A DNA stretch of 64,000 nt from Acanthosepion pharaonis (Eukaryota > Mollusca > Cephalopoda > Sepiida > Sepiidae), in assembly GCA_903632075.3 (NCBI GenBank), contig CAHIKZ030005495.1, positions 3,383,314-3,447,313 of the forward strand, in the 5' to 3' direction. Position numbers and translations under genes: made by a program. Below the pieces are notes generated by a model, which did no database searches, was not told the DNA's origin, and saw nothing but the letters and a program-made list of their open reading frames with translations. How positions within the stretch are numbered: the stretch's first letter is position 1; the number at the start of each line of letters is the position of its first letter. Of this stretch, positions 23,597-32,849 are shown one piece after another.

Positions 23597-24066
23597 TGTT
23601 GTAGCATACCACGGATGATAATGGATATGTCCCCATTCACATAAATACAGTAGTAAATACTGTATGTTGGTCTGCAGTTGGAGATTCGTCTCCAGCTGTA
23701 CTGGTCAAATTCTCTGCCTCTATGGAGAGAATATCTCCAGACAAGGCTATATCGAAGGACAGAGTCTCGTCTCGAGAAACAGCTACCTGATCCTATTTTA
23801 TATGGGGGTCAATGTGGAATTTTTTTAGCTTGGATATCCCACATTAAATTCGGCCTTGTGCCACATCTGAGCACGTGGGGCGGTTTGTAGACATCATGTA
23901 GTTGGAGATTTATTGTTGAATTTATTTGAATCACTTCTAGCAGTTGACTACTTCTTCTATGCACTGCTGGCAAATCTTATATGTGTTGTTCTTGTCCTAA
24001 TTATCATCATTCATTACCAACCTTTGTGTGATTATTCTATTCAGTAACCTTCCCTAAGTTACGACA
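23597..24066 (-). mobile_element. Solo LTR, family A, copy 1 (ATCAT duplication)
   Basis: Begins TGTTGTAGCATACC and ends CTAAGTTACGACA, flanked by perfect ATCAT copies (23592-23596 and 24067-24071). It is the reverse complement of the LTR at 26855-27316 along its length. By comparison with that copy its TATA box is on the minus strand. At 470 bp with no internal retrotransposon sequence it is a solo LTR. Confidence 0.83.
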
Positions 24067-24071
24067 ATCAT

Positions 24072-24420
24072 GTGAGTTCCTTTTTTGAGAGACCAATTTC
24101 AACTTTTAGTCTATCTCTATATCCCATCTTCTAGTTAAATAAGTATAAAACAGTAAAAGAGAATGATAAAAGTATCGTTAGTAACACTATACTCTTTGCG
24201 TAAATGCATACAGCCATAAACAACTGAACAAGAAAACAGCTAAACATCTTATAAACGTAAACAATGGAAAAGATGCATACTCACTATGTTTGTATTTCAT
24301 AATACGATACTAATATGTAATATGCATTATTATTGAATACAGTTAAGTAAAACATTAGTTTTATCAAAATCGTGTTTATTTTAAATACAGCTGTACTTTT
24401 TGACTACACTAAATGGATAT
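24072..24420. other. No gene seen
   Basis: Unassigned AT-rich sequence between a solo LTR and a MITE. Confidence 0.4.
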
Positions 24421-24423
24421 ATA

Positions 24424-24916
24424 CAATATTTTTCAGCTTACAAGACTCTGCGGCTTGGAAGATGCACCCTAATATTGGAAAGAAATTTCTAAGAAAGAAA
24501 AAGTAATTCTCATACAACAACACATTCATCATGTGCCCCTCACATATTGGCGACATGTATTGTTTACATTAATTACTCGTCTGATTTTGTTTGTATACAC
24601 TGACATACTAGTTAAAAGCAGAAAGTCTCCCACTGCTGCTAGTAATCAGAGCATGTTTAAGCTTGTGACTCAGCTCCAGGAAGGTTTATAGTCTTGGAAA
24701 TACTTGTAACTGCTAAGTAATGAGGTTACATCATATAAACGGCTGAATTGGATAGCTAACATTATAGTGTAATGACTCAACGTACAAATCCACATTCCTA
24801 TCAATCAAGCCAATTAGGTTACTGTACAAGCTTACTTGAGCCTAGGCATTGCCTTACATTCGTCTTGGAAGATGCACACATATTTTTCAGTGCGTCTTGT
24901 AAGCTGGAAAAGGCAG
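24424..24916. mobile_element. MITE with TTACAAGAC termini, TA target site
   Basis: The left end CAATATTTTTCAGCTTACAA and right end (reverse complement CTGCCTTTTCCAGCTTACAA) form an imperfect inverted repeat, with TA at both flanks (24422-24423, 24917-24918). A second internal inverted pair, TTGGAAGATGCACC and its partner, sits just inside each end. The style resembles pogo-related MITEs. Confidence 0.65.
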
Positions 24917-24974
24917 TAGTTTGGCCAGCAGCGTAGCCAGAGCCAGCAGTACATACACTAATTTTATATCTCAT

Positions 24975-25300
24975 GTATGATGCAACCCTCTTAAAATTAG
25001 CTTCAAAATAAGGTCTTCAAAAGTCGCATGATACGCGAGGATATATGGTTAATAATTCCCTGTTTTATATTTTTTTGTGCATTTAAGAAAATTTTATCCA
25101 TTGAACATCATAAAATAGAAAATTGCCTTGAAGAAAAGAGGAGATTAGAATGAGAGAAAAAAATGAAGGAGGCCTATCTCAGGATCAGATACAGGCACGG
25201 TTGGAGGCTGGTAGACAGATATTCACAGGCATCGAAGGAAGGCCATGAAGCAACAATAGGAGCACAAGCCAGGAGGTGTGAGGCTCAGAGGTGAACTAAT
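24975..25300 (+). repeat. Direct repeat B, copy 2
   Basis: The second copy of repeat B lies 1.6 kb downstream of the first with small indels. A solo LTR and a MITE lie between the copies. Confidence 0.7.
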
Positions 25301-25720
25301 GAGACAGAAGTGGGGTAATAAGAGGCAAGTAAATCTGTGAGAGAGAGAGAGCAGTGTAAAGAAGACAAAATGAAACAGAGGAAGAAGCTAAGGCAAGAAC
25401 AGCAACTGTGAGAGAACGTGTAGCTGAAAGGATTCAAAATGAAACAGGAAAAACCTAACACAAGAGAAAATAAGCGAATGGAAGAATGTCTTTGACAATG
25501 CAATACAAGGGGAAAAGAGAATACTGGTGCCATAAAAATGCACAAAATGGAGTTTGTAGAAGAATCTTTTGTTCTCTGAAGCCAGTTATCAGCAACATAA
25601 TTGTGGTGGTTAAAAATATAAGCTGTCATTTTTGACGTCACAGTCACACTAGTATTATTAATAATCAGTGATGCACTTTGGCCTACTGCAATATGTTTTG
25701 TGTACTAAGATGATCGCATT
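25301..25720. other. No gene seen
   Basis: Purine-rich unassigned sequence with a (GA)n run at 25337-25350. A 120-codon minus-strand open frame at 25285-25647 is the complement of purine-rich low-complexity DNA and has no recognisable motif. Confidence 0.4.
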
Positions 25721-25780
25721 CTGACATCGCCATATCCTATGATCACGGAAGTAAACAGTGTCAAGCCTGGTCAGTATCTA

Positions 25781-26621
25781 TACATTTTCAACTTCAAAAT
25801 GATAATAATCAACTTCAAAATGGACTTATTTTCAAGTAAAAAAATTAATCAACTCCAAAATGGATTAATCAACTCCAAAATGGATTAATCAACTTCAAAT
25901 TGGATCAATCAACTACAAAATGGATTAATCAACTTCAAAATGGATTAATCAACTTCAAATTGAGAAAATGTCAAAAACCTAAAAACAATCAACTTCAAAA
26001 TAAGAATAAACAACTTCAAATTGGAATAAACAACTTCAAATTGAGATATTTTTTTTGGTAAATTGAAAATAATTTTTTCAATTAATTTACCCCATGAGTA
26101 AGGAAATTGACTGTTCGTCTTCATTATATAGATGAAGAAAAAAACAAAATACAAACAACTTAGAGGCCAAGAAAGCATTGGGTGAGCCTACAGTAAAAGT
26201 AGGAAGAGAAAGTCCCGTATGGGCAAAAATGATGATTGATGATGATGCTAGAGAAATCTCTACAAAAGAAGCTGAAGAATAATCAGCAACAGCTCCAAAG
26301 AGGACTTACCTCAAGAAAACTGTGGCTGGCAAAAAAAAGGCCCAGATTTTAGCTGCACATGCCGCAGCAGGAAATTGAAAAGACCTGGCAAGAACAATTG
26401 GTGTAAAAAAAAAATATCTCAATTTGAAGTTGTTTATTCCAATTTGAAGGTGTTTATTCTTATTTTGAAGTTGATTGTTTTTAGGTTTTTGACATTTTCT
26501 CAATTTGAAGTTGATTAATCCATTTTGAAGTTGATTAATCCATTTTGAAGTTGATTAATTTTTTACCTGAAAATAAGTCCATTTTGGAGTTGATTATTAT
26601 CATTTTGAAGTTGAAAATGTA
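25781..26621. mobile_element. MITE with long terminal inverted repeats built of 20-bp units
   Basis: Termini TACATTTTCAACTTCAAAAT are perfectly inverted and lie between TA duplications (25779-25780, 26622-26623) inside a 5S-like SINE head. The arms (about 25781-26057 and 26399-26621) match, but hold five and two full copies respectively of a 20-bp TCAACTTCAAAATGGATTAA unit. The centre has a decayed frame (EPTVKVGRESPVWAKMMID, stop, then TAPKRTYLKKTVAGKKKAQI). Confidence 0.82.
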
Positions 26622-26764
26622 TAGATGGGTGATCACTTGGGAATACCAGTTGCTGTAAGCTTGGATGTGTAGGTTGTGTACGAGATAAAGGATTGGAATT
26701 CTTAATCAGAGAGCTGAGTTCCAATTCCAGTTGGGTTCTTTATAGCCACTTACACACAAACACC

Positions 26765-26854
26765 GTTATTTTATTTATTTTTTTTTTTCTAATCTATTCA
26801 ACACAAGCAAAGCAATAATGCCACTAAATTGCAAAGGGCTGCTGCGAAAGAAAG
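26765..26854 (-). mobile_element. Jockey-like LINE 3' tail
   Basis: A T-run followed by ACACAAGCAAAGCAATAATG and CCACTAA is the reverse of the LINE 3' end (TTAGTGGC..TATTGC) that closes the copies at 28.1 and 47.3 kb. It lies inside the composite SINE and is itself cut by a solo LTR. Confidence 0.5.
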
Positions 26855-27316
26855 TGTTGTAACCTAGGGAAGATTACTGAATAATCATACGAAGGTTGGT
26901 AATGAATGATAATATTTAAGACAAGAACAACACATATAAGATTTGCCAGCAGAGTGTAGAAGTAGTAGTCAACTGCTAGAAGTGAGTCAAATGAATTCCA
27001 AAATGAATCTCCAACTGCAGGATATCTACCAACCGCCCCACGTGCTCAGATGTGGCACAAGGCCGTATTTAATGTGGGGTATCCAAGCCAAAATTCCCCG
27101 TTGACCCCATATAAAATGGGGTCAGGGTGCTGTTTCCTGAGACAAGACTCTGCCGTTCAATATAGCTTTATCTGGGGATCCACTGTGCTTGGAGGCAGAG
27201 AATTTGACCAGCACAGCTGGAGACGAATCTTCAACTGCAGACCAACATATAGTATTTACTACTGTATTTATGTGAATGGGTACATACCCATTATCATCTG
27301 TAGGTGTGCTACAACA
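26855..27316 (+). mobile_element. Solo LTR, family A, copy 2
   Basis: TGTTGTAACCTAGGG to GTGTGCTACAACA, with 7-bp inverted ends TGTTGTA/TACAACA. It is flanked by GAAAG (26850-26854) and GAAAA (27317-27321), a 4/5 match. A TATA box (27110-27115) lies between perfect inverted arms GACCCCAT (27103-27110) and ATGGGGTC (27116-27123). It is 462 bp and inverted relative to copy 1. Confidence 0.8.
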
Positions 27317-27714
27317 GAAAAAGAATTAAAAAAAAACTTTAGCAGGAACCAGAAGACCAGTCTTAATCAGGAAACAAGAGATAAACCTCTACTCTTTGGG
27401 AATGGAATGAATCCATTTTTCTACCTCCAGCTATAACTTAATTAGTAGTGTTTGCATCAATAAATCACTATCTCCCCCTAAAAATTCTTAAAATCTAAAA
27501 ATATTTTCTGGCTTTAAATAACCTGCAAAGGGTTAAGTCATAAAAATCGAATTGATTAATCAATGATCACATTCCAAATTTCATCTGACTGTCCTTGAGA
27601 CCATTTTCATAAAATCTAAGCAAACTTCTTTATATAACCCCCCCCCCCAAAAAAAAACTGGACTCATTGGGAATAGCTTGCAATATAAGTATAGATGTAT
27701 GAATATAAGGGCAC

Positions 27715-28140
27715 TTCATTATCTCAGCCTCAGTCACTTTTCTACCGCCATAACTTTGCTTTTTCTATAAATACTTTCATGGTAATTGTTCTGATGAACT
27801 TTCCTATTTGGTACCTTGGTGCAGTACTAGATTGGCAGTAAGGTCTCATCATTTTACAGTTAAAAGTACTGGATGTAACTGTAAGTTCTATGCTAACAGT
27901 TTCTTCTCTCACACTTCTTGCTTGTGGAACTCTCTTCCAGCCTCTTGCTTCTCAGTCAACTTTGATGTTCAAAAATTTAAATGCAATGTCAATTGTTATC
28001 TTCAGTCTTCTTGTTCTTTTATTGTTCTCTCTACTTAATAGTATTTTTTTTTCCTTGTATTCTTTAACACTCAGTAAGCCCCTTGTGTCTTAGTGGCTTT
28101 ATTGCTTTGCTGGGGGGAGGGTGAAAGGATTTAAAAAAAT
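27715..28140 (+). pseudogene. Jockey-like LINE RT C-terminus and 3' tail
   Basis: Encoded pieces TRLAVRSHHFTVKSTGCNCK, FYANSFFSHTSCLWNSLPAS and FDVQKFKCNVN are the typical end of a jockey-type LINE ORF2. The 3' UTR then ends CTTAGTGGCTTTATTGC and a short A-run. The 5' part is missing, as usual for truncated LINE copies, and frames are shifted. Confidence 0.7.
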
Positions 28141-28820
28141 GCCTGTTTTATTGTATAAATTAAATTCTATATTCCGAAGAATACCTTTAAATATTTTCTT
28201 AAATAAAGTACAGTGTATGTGTGTCCATCTGTCCGTCCATTTTTCAATCTCGGCAAATCCTAAACAACATGAATTAACAGGTAATAACTGCTGTATTTAA
28301 AAACTATTAAAAATTAAATAAATAAATGTTTTAAAGTTAAATTTAAATATCTAACAGAATGAAAGATTTAAAAAAAACAATCCTTTATTAAAGTTTAACT
28401 TTAATTTTGCTCTTGCAATTGATATCGTCTAATTAAACTGTAATTAAAACTTAAGCAGGGTATGGTATATTGCTCATGTTTTTTTTTCTTTTTCTAGCAT
28501 GCATAATGTGAAGTATTGGAAATATTACATAGTTCGGGTTCCCTAATGTCTTTTAAGAGTGTCTTTATGTGAAGGGATCATAAAGAATGGTGATTTTAAA
28601 ATAAAATAAAAATTGCACGCAAAATAAATGTAAACAAACTATGAGAGATTGGTTGTGTATATGAAGAAATTAAGGTGTCAAATAAAGATAAAATAATTTT
28701 ATTATTTCTAAATTCTTATAACTTTTACATACATAGGACACTGAAGGTAAAAGGCTGAAGGCCCCAGAGCCATCTGCAGAAGCTAGTCTAAATTCTGCCT
28801 AAAGGTCAGTTTCTTGGCTG
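28141..28820. other. No gene seen
   Basis: AT-rich unassigned sequence between two LINE ends. Confidence 0.4.
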
Positions 28821-28824
28821 GTAT

Positions 28825-28946
28825 TTAATAATTTAATAATTTAACCTCTTCTACTCTAACAGCTTCTTCTCTCACACTTCCTCTTAATTGGTTGGTTGGG
28901 TTTTATGGCATATCAACCATTGTAGGTCATTTAATGCCAAATTTAG

Positions 28947-28989
<43 letters not shown>

Positions 28990-29665
28990 GAATATATAGT
29001 ACTATTAAATGTATAGCTGACAACATTATTTTTCCAAAAACGTATAGCTGACAACATTATTTCTTCAAAAAAGTATAGCAGGCAACATTATTTCTTCAAA
29101 AACGTATAGCTGGCAACATTATTTTTTCAAAAACATTATCAGTGGCCTTTCTGTTGGATGTAGCTTATCATTATAACAAGGATGCAGATGTAATTTATCA
29201 TACACAGGATGCAGATGCAGTTTATCGCCATACCCGGAACGCAGATGCAGTTTATCGTCATACCCAGGACGTGGGTAAGGTCTGGAAAAAACTGGGAGTC
29301 CACTATTTGCCCATAGCTGGGACCCTAACAGGTGCTACCACCCCGGGTCAGGGTGGACCTGGGAACATCAGCAATTAAGAGGTGGTTTCACGCTCCTCAA
29401 AACCTCCTGATCAGAGGCCTTGCTATTGGATGCAGTTTAATGTCATACTCAGGACGCTCCTCTTAATTGCTTCCTTGATAACTATAATCTTCAAACATTT
29501 AAATGTAATGTCAATCGACATTTTCTGATGACTTGATCCCCATCCTTCCCTTTATCCTTTCCTCAAACAACCCTCATCTCTCTTACTTTCCCACTCTGTA
29601 ACTTTTTTCATGCTGGTGGCACTCCCACCTTGTTTGGGGGGTGAAATGCTAAAAGAAAAAAAAAA
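28825..29665 (+). mobile_element. Jockey-like LINE 3' end, split by SINE E
   Basis: Left part CTCTTCTACTCTAACAG..TTCTTCTCTCACACTTCC, right part GCTTCCTTGATAACTATAAT through TTCATGCTGGTGGCACTCCC and an A-run. Aligned to the other LINE copies, the two halves join at a duplicated TCCTCTTAATT, where SINE E is inserted. Confidence 0.7.
28890..29457 (-). mobile_element. SINE family E, copy 2, with 11-bp target-site duplication
   Basis: It is flanked by perfect TCCTCTTAATT (28879-28889, 29458-29468). It contains about four ~30-bp units around GATGCAGTTTATCGTCATAC (29165-29280), four ~32-bp units around CGTATAGCTGACAACATTAT (29010-29130), a TA tract, and at its left end the complement of the shared SINE tail. 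An open frame across the 30-bp units (KDADVIYHTQDADAVYRHT) is an accident of repeat period. Confidence 0.75.
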
Positions 29666-30080
29666 ATATCCCAGACAAAACCAATGAATCAGTAAACGAA
29701 ATTCGATTTAGTTAACCTTTTCTAATTTTTAAATAACATATTTTAAATTTGGGGCAAGGGGTGTCTTCATAACAAAACTGCTATCACCGTGAAGAGCCTT
29801 TTCTGTCTGCCGTCAGTATGGCTGATGCTAACCTCCAGGAGAGCAACTCTTTGAGCCTTCTTGTGCTCATGTTTTCCACTGGCATGAAATGGAAAAATTA
29901 TATTGTATCAATTGCTAGGTCGCATGAGGAAGTTGACTTTGGGGCTATACGAATCTAGGTGAAGTTGGAAAAACAATTATAATATTTTTTTTACCACCCT
30001 TCCTCCCCCTCGTCACTTCAGGTGCTACATTAAGAAATTTAGTCCTTGTGGTCTTGCCTGTAATAATTTCACTGAGTTAA
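29666..30080. other. No gene seen
   Basis: At 29800-29835 GTCTGCCGTCAGTATGGCTG, ATGCTAACCTCC recurs at about 43362-43395 and, inverted, at about 35140-35190, so a dispersed repeat is present. No further structure was recognised. Confidence 0.4.
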
Positions 30081-30084
30081 CCAC

Positions 30085-30125
30085 CTGATGAGACCTTGGC
30101 GGTCGAAACCACAGTAGTGTTCCAT
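30085..30125 (+). ncRNA. Hammerhead-ribozyme-like core with perfect stem II
   Basis: CTGATGA (30085-30091), stem II GACC (30092-30095) and GGTC (30101-30104) with loop TTGGC, then GAAAC (30105-30109). Next CAC and GTG can pair as stem III across AGTA, followed by UUC where GUC would be expected. Stem I is not convincing. The core and stem II fit the hammerhead consensus. Confidence 0.42.
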
Positions 30126-30144
30126 TCAGCATTTTAATATTTTA

Positions 30145-30188
<44 letters not shown>

Positions 30189-30327
30189 GACGTCATATAT
30201 TAAGAAATGGACAAAGTCAGACAATTTATTTATTAAAGACATTTTTAAAAAAGAATGTTAAACATAAAAAAAAATGTCTTTAATAAATATATATATAAGC
30301 AAATCTATGGATATAGATACGACAGTA

Positions 30328-30635
30328 TGAAAAAAATATACGGGAAAAACAAACAAAAATCCTAATATGCAATTATGTTGTTTCAATGTTAATATAATGT
30401 CAACATCAGACGTTTCGGTCTAGTAGACCATCTTCAGGACATATTCATAAAACATAATTAACATTAGACTATATTTAATTCAACATGAAAAGACGATGGA
30501 CATAAGAGTAAGACTAATCAAAACAGACAATTGAAATTTTTCAAGATCAGCGTTCCATTTCAATATGATCACGTAATAATTGCATATTAGGATTTTTGTT
30601 TGTTTTTTCTGTATATTTTTCTTCATATATATATA
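30328..30635. mobile_element. Inverted-repeat element with hammerhead-like centre
   Basis: The left arm (from ATGAAAAAAATATACGGG through AACAAACAAAAATCCTAATA) is inverted at the right end (about 30575-30635). The centre carries the hammerhead-like core at 30412-30437. A second family member with arms GAAGAAAATTTGGAAAAACA lies at 62161-62371. Confidence 0.6.
30412..30437 (-). ncRNA. Hammerhead-ribozyme-like core (CTGAAGA type)
   Basis: On the minus strand CTGAAGA (30437-30431), then a perfect 5-bp stem II GGTCT/AGACC around a 3-nt loop, then GAAAC (30416-30412). GUC and GAC downstream can pair as stem III with one C-A mismatch before an AUU triplet. CTGAAGA fits the consensus CUGANGA. Confidence 0.45.
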
Positions 30636-30639
30636 TATA

Positions 30640-31035
30640 GAGAGAGAGAGAGATAGATAGATATATGTGTGTATGGAGGGGGACTGTGTTGATTTCAATG
30701 TATGGGGGCCCAGTCTTTTCTTAATCCTTTCACCTTATCTGAAAATGCATGGAGCTATGGAAGGTGAAACTGCTAGAGTGAAAGAAACTGAGAAAACATT
30801 ACTGTGGAGAAGGGACAAAAAAAAGGGATATTTTTTAAAACTGGCCAAAATTTTTTGGAAGCATTGATAACAGGGGAATGGTGTACTGGCTTAAATTCAA
30901 AGTTTTTCTTCTCCTAGACTGGCTGCCAGTCATGGCAAGTGATCCCTATCTGCTCTTTCCCTTGACCCCTAGCTGGATAATGATGGAATCATGCCTTTTC
31001 CAGGATCATTAATGTGTTAACGTTGGTTCACTATA
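30640..31035. other. No gene seen
   Basis: A (GA)n/(GATA)n run at 30640-30662, and near 30900-30935 a short SINE-like word (TTCTCCTAGACTGGCTGCCA) matching the GGTCTAGGAGAA region of family-1 SINEs. Otherwise unassigned. Confidence 0.35.
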
Positions 31036-31039
31036 TCAT

Positions 31040-31540
31040 GCCAGACCATTTTTCTCATGTTGCATATTTATAAATCTACCATTCCTTCATGCATAGAATA
31101 TTGCTGCCATATCTGGTCTGGTGCTTCTACTATATATCTCGAGATTCTTGACAAAATTCAAAGAAGAGTCTGTAATGTTATCGATCCTGACCTGGCATCT
31201 CGACTTCAGTCACTTTCCCATCACCGTGACATGGCTTCCCTCTGTCTTTTCTCTAAATATTTTCATGGCAGTTGTTCTAATGAGCTTTTCTCCTTTGTAT
31301 CTTAACCACATGAATTTAAGCATACTACTAGATTGGCTCTTAGGTCTCATCGTTTTGCTGTTGAAATAGCTAGATGTGACTGTAATTTATGTTCTAATAG
31401 TTTCTTTTCTCATACTTCTTGCCTTTGGAACTCTCTTCTGATTTCTTGCTTCCCTGTCATCTACAATCCTTGAATATCGCCATATCTTCCTTAAAACCTG
31501 TTTTTTTATTGTCCTTTCTCCTTGCTAAAGTCTTCTCATT
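31040..31540 (+). pseudogene. Jockey-like LINE RT C-terminal region
   Basis: An 82-codon frame from 31057 reads IEYCCHIWSGA, LDKIQRRVCNVI, LASRLQSLSHHRDMASLCLF and KYFHGSCSNEL. This is the conserved C-terminal part of jockey-type LINE reverse transcriptases. The following WNSL/LLPCHLQ region is frame-shifted. It ends at the target site of a solo LTR. Confidence 0.75.
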
Positions 31541-31544
31541 CTAT

Positions 31545-32310
31545 TGTTACGTGTTGATAATTGTAACAAAGGAAAAAAAAATGATTTACCACAACACAGA
31601 GCTAAATCACAAACAAATATTTAATTTACTAAAACACAACATAAAATATATACAAGATAAACAATTGTGGCCTACAAAACAGAAAACACAGATTTACTGG
31701 CGGAAGTGTTACAAGGGAGAAGGAAAGGGAATCAAATATCTTTATCACTTTTACGGCTAGTGAAGTAATCTAAGTGCTATATTTGAAATCCACAAAGGTG
31801 TGTAAATAAATATTAATTTTTAGTTTGGTCAATGAAAATTAGTCAAAATTCTATTTACCAAATTTGTTCCATGAAATTCTCTTTTGGAAATATTAATTTT
31901 TAGTTTGGTCAATGAAAATTAGTCAAAATTCTATTTACCAAATTTGTTCCATGAAATTCTCTTTTGGGTTTTTTGGTTGGTCGGCAACTTTTTATAGAGA
32001 TTCTTTCGGTTGGATATAATAGTCCTTGAATCAAAAGCCAGAGTTGATAACAGCAGAAATTCCCCTTCATCAACTGACAACCCTTTTCCAAAATCCCATT
32101 TTTATAGGGGCTAACACCTAATTTGCATATTTCTAAATGTTTCTCGAATCATCTAGATTTTTCTCGAATATACTAGAATGATCTAGAATCTTCCAAACAT
32201 TCTATTTCTAATTTCTCTATTTTACAACTACTTCATGAATGAAAACTTTTTTTGTAATAACAAGTAGAACTCAGTGGAATCCTTTATTATAGAAATGCAT
32301 CCTCGTAACA
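31545..32310 (-). mobile_element. Solo LTR, family B, copy 1 (CTAT duplication), HSE-bearing
   Basis: TGTTACGTGTTG to CATCCTCGTAACA, flanked by CTAT (31541-31544, 32311-32314). In the sense of its TATA box (complement at 32099-32106) it reads: GAATCTTCC-type sites, two TTCTCGAA palindromes (32161-32168, 32141-32148), an octamer (ATTTGCAT, 32121-32128), then TATAAAAA. A perfect 80-bp tandem duplication (31808-31887, 31888-31967) is unique to this copy. Length 766 bp, no internal region. Confidence 0.85.
32085..32195 (-). promoter_or_regulatory. Heat-shock-element array, octamer and TATA box in LTR B copy 1
   Basis: Two perfect TTCnnGAA sites, TTCTCGAA at 32141-32148 and 32161-32168, and a further cluster at 32173-32194 with CTAGAATGATC and TAGAATCTTCC. 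This lies upstream (in LTR sense) of ATGCAAAT and TATAAAAA. Tandem inverted nGAAn pentamers are the HSF binding signature; HSF binding here is inference. Confidence 0.55.
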
Positions 32311-32339
32311 CTATTTCACTTCCAGGAACCTTTTACATC

Positions 32340-32849
32340 TTAGATAGTATCTAGATGTTTACATGAAATAAGCTTTGGGGTAAAGAACTGCAGAAAAAAG
32401 TGAAAATTCTTTTGATACACCACTATATATAATAATAATAATATTAATTTACACCGAGGGCTGGAGTTAGGTGAGGAGAAACAAAAGCTTACTACCAGGG
32501 AAAAGAGTGCTTGACTGAAAGAAAACAACACAAGGGAGAGTGGCTTCACATGCATTCGTTGCAAGCAAAACTCACTGCCATGTGGGCCCTTAACAGATGC
32601 TGCATTGCCATCAGCAGCCGAGGCATAACTCTTTGGACACAGATCCAAGGTTTCTCGAGACCGATGGATGCCACATGCGTCAGAGAACATAGTCTTTAAA
32701 TGTGTACAAAGAAATAACCTTTGGCATAAAGATGTGTAAAAATTAAAATACTGTATATTCACCATAATATTGTGTGGTGGGGGAGTCTGAGAATACAGCA
32801 TTTTTTTCTCCATGTCAATTAATGGCAGCTGCTTCTTTGATTTTGCCAA
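32340..32849 (-). other. Unassigned 169-codon open frame
   Basis: The frame begins MAKSKKQLPL and contains SDACGIHRSRETLDLCPKSY in a locally GC-richer segment (32500-32700) and a hydrophobic stretch near its end (LFSLVVSFCFSSP, LILLLLYIVVYQK). No family was recognised, no splice evidence is visible, and length alone is weak support in repeat-rich DNA. A fragment of an unrecognised repeat is as likely. Confidence 0.2.

Larger units (their letters stand above)
25722..27550 (+). mobile_element. 5S/tRNA composite SINE split by a MITE and a LINE/LTR block
   Basis: The 5S-like head runs 25722-25780 (GATCACGGAAGTAAACAG, TCAAGCCTGGTCAGTATCTA) and resumes at 26622-26662 (GATGGGTGATCACTTGGGAA, ACCAGTTGCTGTAAGC). 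The tRNA-like module follows to about 26765 (GAGAGCTGAGTTCCAATTCC). The 3' body and tail resume at about 27395-27550 (TTTGGGAATGGAATGAATCC, GGCTTTAAATAACCTGCAAA). The two gaps hold a TA-flanked MITE, and a LINE tail carrying a solo LTR. Confidence 0.65.

Noticed and set aside
25838..25965. A CRISPR-like array of ~20-bp repeats
   Set aside because: The units are contiguous without spacers and form part of a MITE terminal repeat in an animal genome.
23597..27316. A single large element with inverted LTR-like ends
   Set aside because: The two LTRs have independent target-site duplications (ATCAT versus GAAAG/GAAAA) and the interval holds unrelated MITEs and SINEs, so they are separate insertions.
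29142..29378. A repetitive peptide of DADAVYRHT units resembling a secreted repeat protein
   Set aside because: It lies within SINE E, on the strand opposite to the element's own orientation, and the units are the 30-bp array of that SINE.
30328..30640. A classical cut-and-paste MITE
   Set aside because: The arms are only loosely terminal, no target-site duplication is visible, and the centre is hammerhead-like, so I left the class open.
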